From Pyrenochaeta sp. MPI-SDFR-AT-0127 (lineage: Eukaryota > Ascomycota > Dothideomycetes > Pleosporales > Cucurbitariaceae), in the NCBI GenBank assembly GCA_020747015.1, contig JAGTJM010000057.1:124001-188000 (forward strand): DNA of 64,000 nt, read 5' to 3'. The notes under the pieces were generated by a model. That model made no database searches. It was not told the origin of the DNA and worked only from the letters and a program-made list of their open reading frames with translations. The translations under genes were made by a program, and so were the position numbers. Positions 56,038 to 64,000 of the stretch are shown piece after piece; position 1 is the first letter of the stretch; each line of letters starts with the position of its first letter.

Positions 56038-58762
56038 ATGAACCGCACGTCATCGTCGCAGTCTCGTCCGCGACGACCCTCTCAACCCCAGCCCTCACGC
56101 TCGACATCTTTCACACCCTCCCTCCGCCGGCGCAACACCAACCACAGCATCCAATCCGACTTCTCCGCCGATCTCGAAACAGCTGATGCTACTCAAACCG
56201 ACCATGTTATTGTAGAAGAGATAGCAGAGATAAAACGCTATGAAGACTTTACAACTATAGACTGGGTGCAAGACGCCGCGCGAGAGCAACTGCGGCGGAA
56301 AGCACGGCGGAAAGCACGCTCCAATATTGGTGCTGGGCATAATGGAAGAGCAGGAAAAGTGTGGATGCTAGGAAGGGGCAAGGGGAAGTGGAGGAGAAAG
56401 ATTGCAGAGGCGTATGATGCAGGACAAGCGTGGATCGTCGTCACACTCGTCGGTGCTGCCATAGGCTTGAATGCTGCGTTCCTCAACATTGTGACGGAAT
56501 GGCTGAGTGACATTAAACTCGGACACTGCACCACGGCCTTCTACCTCAACGAAAGCTTCTGCTGCTGGGGCGCTGAGGGCGGATGTGCAGAGTGGAAGCG
56601 CTGGAGCCCTGGCTTCTGGCCTGTCAACTACGTCGTATATATTCTGTTCGCAGGCGTATTCGCAGCGACTGCTGCAAGACTGGTCAAAAGCTTTGCGCCT
56701 TACGCCGCTGGTTCTGGCATCTCGGAAATGAAATGCATTATTGCAGGTTTCGTGATGAAAGGCTTCCTCGGCGCTACCACGCTCTTCATCAAATCGATTG
56801 GCCTCCCTCTCGCTATCGCATCTGGGCTGTCTGTTGGAAAAGAGGGGCCTAGTGTGCATTATGCCGTCTGCACGGGCAATGTTATCAGTAGGTTCTTTGA
56901 CAAGTATAGGAGGAATGCATCGAAGACGAGGGAGATCTTGAGTGCCAGTGCGGCGGCAGGTGTGGGTGTGGCGTTTGGAAGTCCAATCGGGGGTGTTTTG
57001 TTCAGCTTAGAGGAGATGAGCAATCATTTTCCCTTGAAGACGCTGTGGAGGAGTTACTTTTGTGCGTTGGTTGCGACAGCTGTGCTCGCGGTAAGTGATC
57101 GCTGCACGCACGCGTCTCCGAAGCCGATGAGCTCACATTATGCAGGCAATGAACCCTTTTCGCACAGGTCAACTCGTCATGTTCCAAGTGCACTATGATC
57201 GCTCATGGCACTTCTTCGAGATACTTTTCTACCTCATCATCGGCGCGTTTGGTGGTCTCTACGGTGCCTTTGTCATCAAATGGAACCTGAAGATGCAGGT
57301 CTTCCGCAAGAAGTACCTGTCTCTATACCCCATTACGGAAGCTGTCACGTTGGCTGTGCTTACGGCGGTGATTTGCTATCCGAACATGTTTCTCAGAATC
57401 GACATGACGGAGAGCATGGAGATTTTGTTCCAGGAGTGCAAAGAAGGTTCGGACTATGATCAACTTTGCGACCGTGACGAGCGGTGGCATATGATCAGCA
57501 CTCTTGCTATTGCAACGATAATCCGCACGCTTCTTGTCGTAATATCCTTTGGCTGCAAAGTTCCCGCTGGAATCTTTGTTCCGTCCATGGCGGTTGGAGC
57601 AGCGTTCGGCCGTATGGTAGGCATATTCGTCCAACACATTCACGAAAGCTTCCCGAACTCAGCCTTCTTCGCTGCGTGCGAACCAGACGGGCCATGCATC
57701 ACACCAGGGACCTATGCATTCCTCGGCGCCGCAGCGGCACTGAGTGGGATCATGCACATCACCGTCTCCGTTGTGGTCATCATGTTTGAGATTACTGGTG
57801 CATTGACATACATCCTCCCTACCATGATCGTTGTTGGCGTCACAAAAGCAGTCAGCGAGCGCTTTGGTCACGGTGGTATTGCAGATCGAATGATATATCT
57901 CAACGGCTATCCCTTCCTCGACAACAAGGAAGAACATAGCTTTGGTGTACCCGTCTCACAAGTCATGGCGTCGCATGTCGTATGTCTTTTGGCAACGGGC
58001 ATGGAACTGAAGCAGATGGAGCGTCTCGTAAACGAGAATATATACCAGGGCTACCCTATTGTCGAGAACATGGACAACAAGACACTCGTAGGCTATATTG
58101 GCCGCACAGAGCTACGGTACGCCATCGACCGCGCGAAGAAAGATCAGCTTGCTCCAGGACATGCAAAGTGCTCTTTCGCGTCCTTCATTGGCCACCAGGA
58201 GTCCCGAACACCTAGCTCTACGATGCCGAGCATAACGTTCGATACCATACCCGCTACATCGTCTTCTCTCAACATCGACTTCAGTCGGTACATTGACCCC
58301 ACCCCACTTACCGTGCACCCTCGCCTACCCCTCGAGACTGTCATGGAACTCTTCAAGAGGATGGGCCCGCGTGTTATTCTCATTGAATACCGCGGTCGCC
58401 TTACTGGCTTGGTGACGGTCAAGGATTGCCTAAAGTATCAGTTCAAAGTCGAGGCTGGGCATGGCGGTGGCGGTGCTGGAGGCGGAGAAGAGGGCATGGA
58501 GAGGGTTTTTGGGGTATTGAAGAGTGTGGCCATGTGGGTTGATGGATGGCTGGGGGCGGCGAGGAGGGGGGTGGGTATTGGGCGAGGTGGAGAGGTCAGG
58601 CTGGTCAGTCCTACTACACGCGAGCCGAACAGGGGAGATAGGAGAGAGGAGGATGATGCATTTGCTGTGGGTGATGAGGATGAGGATGGTGATGGTGCTG
58701 GTGATGGTGCAGAGTTGGGAAGAGGCGTTGAACTGGACGATCGACGGACAGGTGTACGATAG
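56038..58762 (+). CDS. ClC-family chloride/proton exchanger (GEF1-like), 889 aa
   Basis: Exons 56038-57090 and 57146-58762 join in phase. A basic, Ser-rich cytosolic N-terminus precedes about 17 helices with the three ClC signatures: GSGISE (225-230), GKEGPS (267-272) with the gating Glu269, and KVPAGIFVPSMAVGAAFGR. The gating Glu indicates a proton-coupled exchanger rather than a channel. Two CBS domains follow (SQVMASHVVCLLATGMELKQ and the PLTVHPRLPLETVMELFK region). The final 120 residues are Gly-, Arg- and Asp-rich low-complexity sequence. Yeast Gef1 acts in Golgi and endosomes in copper and iron handling; a similar place is inferred here. An in-frame ATG at 55882 is an alternative start. 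Confidence 0.92.
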
Positions 58763-59380
58763 TTTATTAGCCAGTGTGGAACGCGATATTCCTCTGACGT
58801 CTTGCGCATGAACAGTTGGGTGAACTCCACGTGCGTGTGTGTAAGGGTATGACTCTACTGTTGAATTATGGCAATCATAATCCAGGGCAGAAATTGTGGG
58901 CCCGACCTTAGCCCCATGCTACGTACCTGATGTGCTGTCACTGGGTGGTCGTCAGTTGTCTTGACATGCTGATCGAAAGACCGGTAGTGCTGTTGAGTGC
59001 GAGTACACAGATCATCCACGACTGGCAAACACACTGCAGGCACGCGGCCACGACCTCCGCACTTCCTCCACATCTTGTGCAATCGTTGCAGAGCGTCTCA
59101 GCACCAGCGCACCAATCAAAGCAGAATCGCTCCGCACCCCTGCGGCGTTGCCAAGCGCGGGAGTGAGCCAGTCGGGTAAGCGTGCACGGCCGCGTAGAGC
59201 GACGCATCGACGCGACTTTCTTGTGGATTCTGGACAGCAACTCGCATCATCACTTGCGGCCGACTCCCCCTACTCCTCGCCCTTCTAGTACCCAGCTCTA
59301 GAGCCTCCCCGTCCCTTCCACACCTCCCCGGAAGCGTGGGACCACATGTCTCCCCCCAACAGAAGCGATAAACAGTCAAC
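58763..59380. other. intergenic spacer with dynein promoter
   Basis: 3' flank of the ClC gene and 5' flank of the dynein gene. A CT-rich tract lies near 59260-59330. No other feature seen. Confidence 0.4.
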
Positions 59381-62300
59381 ATGGAGGGACCGCTGGCTCC
59401 AGGGGCGGCCAACGGCAGCATCCGCACACCAAGTCCCACACCACCCTCAATCGACCCCCAGATAATCGTCAACCATCTCGAAAAGGTCCTCGACGTCAGT
59501 CTGGGCGCCTCAGAACGGGACCTCTACGCACCAGGCAGCCTTCTTTCGCCTGCAAAGCTACAGGACACCCTCCAGCGATGCTCCCGCTTCGCCTCGGAGG
59601 GGCAGTCGGTCCTATACATTGTCAAGGATCGGGTAGATGAGCCCCGTCTAGACGGGCTGGAGGGCACCAACGGCAGGTACACGGCGGATACTGACTGGAA
59701 CAACCCAACTGACAAGACCTGCAGGCGTCACCCACCGCTTCAACTACACCGTTTCGACCGAGCTCACAGCTTCTCCTACTTGCGCCGCCTTTGTTGTCAT
59801 TTCGAAGCGACCGATACCCATAGATTCAGCGATACCCCTAAACGAACAAGTTCAGATTTCGACTCTTCCTGGCTTTATACTTTCTAATAATGCTACTTCG
59901 CAAGATGGCACTCCCTACGAGTTTCTTCATTCTCTCATTCAGTCTGCGGTCGAGCCGTACTTTGACACCTACACCAAGAGCCAGCGTAGTTTGGCGGGTG
60001 CATACAGCAAGGGCGACAATGACGCCAGGACAGGCATCTCAGCGGCCAAGAAGAAAATGGCAGAGCTGGCACTGAGTCTCCAGCACCTCCAGCAGAATGT
60101 GGAGATTCCAGAGCTGCTCTTGCCTTTACACCCACTCATCCAGAGTGCGCTGGACGATGCCGCCCAGCGCGGCGTCAAACCATCTCCCGATCTCATCCCT
60201 GCTGCTATTCTGCAGGACAGCAGTTTCCTCAACGGCCTCCAGGCGACGGTGAATGGATGGATCAAATCAATACAGACCATCACAAAGACCTCGCGAGATG
60301 TGTCCACCGGGACAGCGGCACAGGAGATCAACTTCTGGATTTCCATGGAGTCAAGATTACAAGACATCGAGACACAGCTTGGCAGCCTTGGTGTTAGGTT
60401 GACTCTGGATGTGCTTAAGAATGCAAAGCGATTCCAGGCTACAGTCAGTTTCAGTGCAGATACTGGATTGAAGGAGACCACGGATTTGGTGCAGAAGTAC
60501 AACCAACTTATGCGCGAATTCCCGCTCGACCAGCTACTCTCTGCTACATCGCTCCAGGCTGTGCAGGAAGCCATTCAATCGATATTCGGCCATATGAACA
60601 AGAAACTTCGCATTTGTCCATATCCCGTCCGTCGCGCTCTTCCTCTTGTCGAGGCCATTTCCGGTGATCTCGACACTCAACTGCACAAGCTCCTCCACGG
60701 CAAGACACTCATGCACATGGACTACCCCGAGTTTCAAGGAATCATGGCCGTTGCAGAGAGTATCTGGCGTACATGGGAGGAGAATGTCAAGGAATTCACT
60801 AATGTTGCTCGTGAGGTCACAAGACGAAGGAACGAGAAGTTCATTCCCATCAAGATCGCGGCGCGGCACAAAGAGACGGAGGAGCGTATTCGGTACATCA
60901 CCACATTCCGGAAGAACCACGAGCAGCTGCAGCGTACCATAGTCAACGTCCTCGGGTCACAGTCGTCGCTTTCCGAGAGCTCCCAAGCAAAGGACTCGGT
61001 CATCATCGAGGAGATTGGCGATGTTGACGCGGTCAAAGAGGTCAAGGAAGCGTATGACGTTCTCAAGGATGTCGATGTCCTGGATGTGTCGCCAGAGGGC
61101 ACACGACTGTTCGAGCAAGCAGAGCAGAAGTACAACGAGCGCACGTCGCGTGTTGAGAACTCCATCATCGCCAGGCTGAGGGATCGTCTGGGTACCGCCA
61201 AGACCGCCAGTGAGATGTTCCGCGTCTTCTCCAAGTTCAATCCTCTATTCGTGCGACCAAAGATTCGAGGCGCCATATCCGAGTATCAGACGCAGCTCAT
61301 TGAGAATGTCAAACAGGACATTCTTGCACTTCATGAGCGCTTCAAGCGACAGTATGGCAACTCTGAGGCCCACGCCATGGCACAGCTGCGCGACTTTCCT
61401 CCCGTATCTGGCGCTGTCATCTGGGCTCGACAAATCGAAACCCAGCTGGAGAGCTACATGGGCAAGGTTGAGGACATCCTAGGTAAAGACTGGGCTCTCC
61501 ACGCAGAGGGTCAGAAGCTCCAAGCTGAGAGCAGCATGTTCAAAAAGAAACTCGACACCCGTCCCATCTTCGAATCTTGGCTTCAGGAGGTTGCGAGGAG
61601 AAAGCTCTCGATTTCCGGTCGTCTGTTCCTCGTCAGCAAGAATCGTGCAGCCGGAAACATCCTTGAGCTCAATGTCAACTTCGACGCCCAGGTTATTGCA
61701 CTATTCAAGGAAGTTCGAAACTTGACGTGGCGGGGTTACCAAGTTCCGCACGGCATCAATAACATCTCGAAGGAGGCCAAGCGAGTATACCCGTATGCAG
61801 TCAGCCTAATGGAGAGTGTTCGCACATACACGCAAACCGTACGATCAATTTCCGAGTTGGCTGGAGTCGCTCTTCTGCTGAACAATTACGTCAATGACGT
61901 CCAAGCTCTAGTTGGCAAGGGTGTCCCTCTCAAATGGGAATCCTTTGTGCATGCGTACGACTTGCACGTGCGACAATCTGGCTTCCCCATGGGAGCTGGC
62001 AGTGTTCGGAGCGAGAGCAAACACGTTCAGTTCGTTCGTGACTTTGCTGCTGCGACGTCACTGCTTCAAACCAAGGTTGCGACACTTGTGAGCATCAACG
62101 CCACAATTGAGAAGGCTCTGAAGGACCTTGAGACTTGCCCATACAACAAGGATGCCTTTCAACAAAACCTGGAGACTGTCCAGAAATCCATCGATCAGCT
62201 CAACCTCGAGAACTATGCCAATCTAGCGTCATGGGTTTCAGAGATGAATACACGTATTGAGTCGATTTTGTTGGTTCGTCTAAATCGGGCTATTTCGCTC

Positions 62301-64000
62301 TGGATAGAAGTCTTCAACAACGTTGAAGAAGATGATGAAGATCGACGACCTGTGAGCCAGCCTGCTTCAGCAGAATCCCCAGAAGCGAAACCGACTTTGG
62401 CTCGCCTTACTCTCGAGATTACAATGCGAAATCAAGTCATCTATCTTAGCCCACCGGTTGAGTACGCCCGCGCAAGCTGGCTTGAGCAACTCCAACAGTG
62501 GCTTGCCATCATTTGCACCCTTCAGAAGATCAAAGCTTCGCGCTACGAGATTCGACTCGAGGCGACAAACGATACCTCCTTCAGCCAGTTCTCCGACCTG
62601 CCGAGCCGATGCACTGATTCGCTGATCGAAGTCTATGGTGCAGTCGAAGGCAAACTTCGAGACATCTCATCATACGTTGATGAGTGGCTTCAGTTCCAGT
62701 CGCTATGGGACTTACAGTCCGACCACGTTTACGACATCCTAGGCGAAGACCTCTCACGATGGCTGCAACTGTTGCAAGAAATTCGCAAGACACGTGCTAC
62801 TTTCGACAACTCCGACATCAGTCGACGGTTTGGCTATGTAACAGTCGACTATGATCAGGTGCAGGTGAAGGTCAATGCCAAATATGACCAGTGGCAGCAA
62901 GAAATCCTTACCAAGTTTGCCAGCAGACTTGGTCAGCGAATGAATGATGTCTACGTTCAAGTTGAAAAGGCTCGCAAGGACCTGGAGGTCCAGACGCTCG
63001 AAGCCTCCTCCACGGCTCAAGCTGTATCATTCATCACTACAGTCCAGCAATGCAAGCGCAAGGTGATGGAACTGGAGCCCGAGATTTCCACTTTCCGGCA
63101 AGGACAAGCCAATCTGTCCCGCCAGCGTTACCAATTTCCGGCAGACTGGCTGCAAATGGAGCAAATCGACCACGAATGGCAGACATTGACCGAGGTCCTC
63201 GAGAGAAAGACCAAGATTGCCAACGACCAATCAGATGCGCTACGAGCAAAGATCGCTGCCGAAGACAAAGTCGTCAACCAGAAGATTTCCAACATCACAG
63301 CGGAGTGGGCTGAAGATAAGCCTGTGGCGGGTAACCTCCCGCCAGCGGAGGCTTCCAACATTCTCGCCAAATTTGACCAGAAGCTCAACCAGCTGCAGAC
63401 AGAATCCGGAAATATCTCGAAGGCGAAAGAAGCGCTTGGTCTGCCACCTTCACCAGAGAACACACTCGAAACCCTGCTGGAAGAAGTGCAGGATTTCAAG
63501 TCCGTCTGGTCGGCTCTCGGTACCATCTGGGCTAGTGTCGACGACCTCCGCGAGGTCCTGTGGAGTAGCATTCAACCTCGCAAGCTACGCCAGAATATCG
63601 ACAACCTCCTCAAGATGACCAAGGATATGCCAAGTCGAATGCGGCAATACCAAGCGTTCGAATACGTCCAAAGCACACTCAAGCAACTGCTCAAAGAGAA
63701 CGCCGTCTTGGGTGAACTGCGGTCGGATGCTGTGCGCGAGCGACATTGGGTCAGGATCTTTAAGCAATTGAAACCCCACAAGCGATATTCAGCCATTTCG
63801 ATGACGCTCGGCGATGTCTGGGATCTCAAACTTGGCCCTAGTGAGAAGATCATTCGCGATGTCATCACTCAGGCGCAGGGTGAGATGGCACTCGAAGAGT
63901 TCTTGAAGCAAGTTCGTGAGACTTGGCAGAACTATGCATTGGAGCTTGTCAACTATCAGAATAAGTGCCGTCTTATTCGTGGCTGGGACGACCTCTTTGC
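59381..64000 (+). CDS. cytoplasmic dynein heavy chain, N-terminal tail (3' truncated)
   Basis: ATG 59381. Exon 1 is 59381-59676; exon 2 is inferred to start at 59717 and stays open to the right edge, giving about 1,526 residues. The sequence matches the tail of fungal dynein-1 heavy chain (DYN1/nudA): the N-terminus SIDPQIIVNHLEKVLDVSLG, then the DHC_N1 tail with long helices (EGTRLFEQAEQKYNERTSRV, KFNPLFVRPKIRGAISEYQT, TRPIFESWLQEVARRKLSIS), and the start of DHC_N2 at the edge (NYQNKCRLIRGWDDLF). This part dimerises and binds intermediate chains; the motor lies outside the window. The motor complex drives minus-end transport and nuclear movement in hyphae. Intron 1 is unusually short (40 nt), and only this acceptor keeps frame. 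Confidence 0.92.

Noticed and set aside
1..64000. tRNA, rRNA or CRISPR features
   Set aside because: No T-loop-like GGTTCRA contexts with matching arms outside coding sequence, no rRNA-like segments and no spaced direct repeats were found by eye; a covariance-model scan was not possible.

Overview
The window is nuclear DNA of a filamentous ascomycete, most likely a dothideomycete. Genes are split by short introns (about 40-65 nt, GT-AG with CTRAY-like branch sites). The content includes Zn2Cys6 regulators, a homeobox/C2H2 regulator, a Clr5-domain protein, a HET-domain relic, a DUF4202 protein and core housekeeping genes. No mitochondrial, plasmid, viral, tRNA, rRNA or CRISPR feature was seen. 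All exon joins given here were checked by hand for reading phase.

Layout. 1-4.8 kb: the tail of an unidentified gene, a 70-aa protein, DUF4202 (-) and, divergently, a homeobox/C2H2 regulator (+). 5.5-11.8 kb: two large Zn2Cys6 regulators in head-to-head orientation. 13-17 kb: a peptidylarginine-deiminase-like enzyme (-) divergent from a third Zn2Cys6 regulator (+). 17.3-20 kb: a SulP sulfate permease whose start codon lies in a 102-bp tandem duplication. 20-37 kb: a sparse accessory stretch with an F-box protein, a decayed sirtuin, small lineage-type proteins, a membrane protein divergent from a Clr5 protein, a HET-domain pseudogene, a second decayed frame, a hairpin-like inverted repeat and a 13-bp tandem repeat. 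37-39 kb: a TRI12-type MFS exporter. 40-64 kb: compact conserved genes, namely a tail-anchored acidic protein, a YMR226C-like SDR, a small acidic protein, an S10 carboxypeptidase, a histone-fold protein, a POA1-like macro-domain phosphatase, the Rieske subunit of complex III, BCP1, GMP synthase, a ClC exchanger and the N-terminal part of cytoplasmic dynein heavy chain, which runs off the right edge.

Gene relations are mostly by promoter sharing. Divergent pairs are DUF4202/homeobox, Zn2Cys6/Zn2Cys6, PAD/Zn2Cys6, membrane protein/Clr5, carboxypeptidase/histone-fold, POA1/Rieske and BCP1/GMP synthase. The PAD plus adjacent Zn2Cys6 regulator is the best candidate for a small local regulon. No secondary-metabolite backbone enzyme is present.
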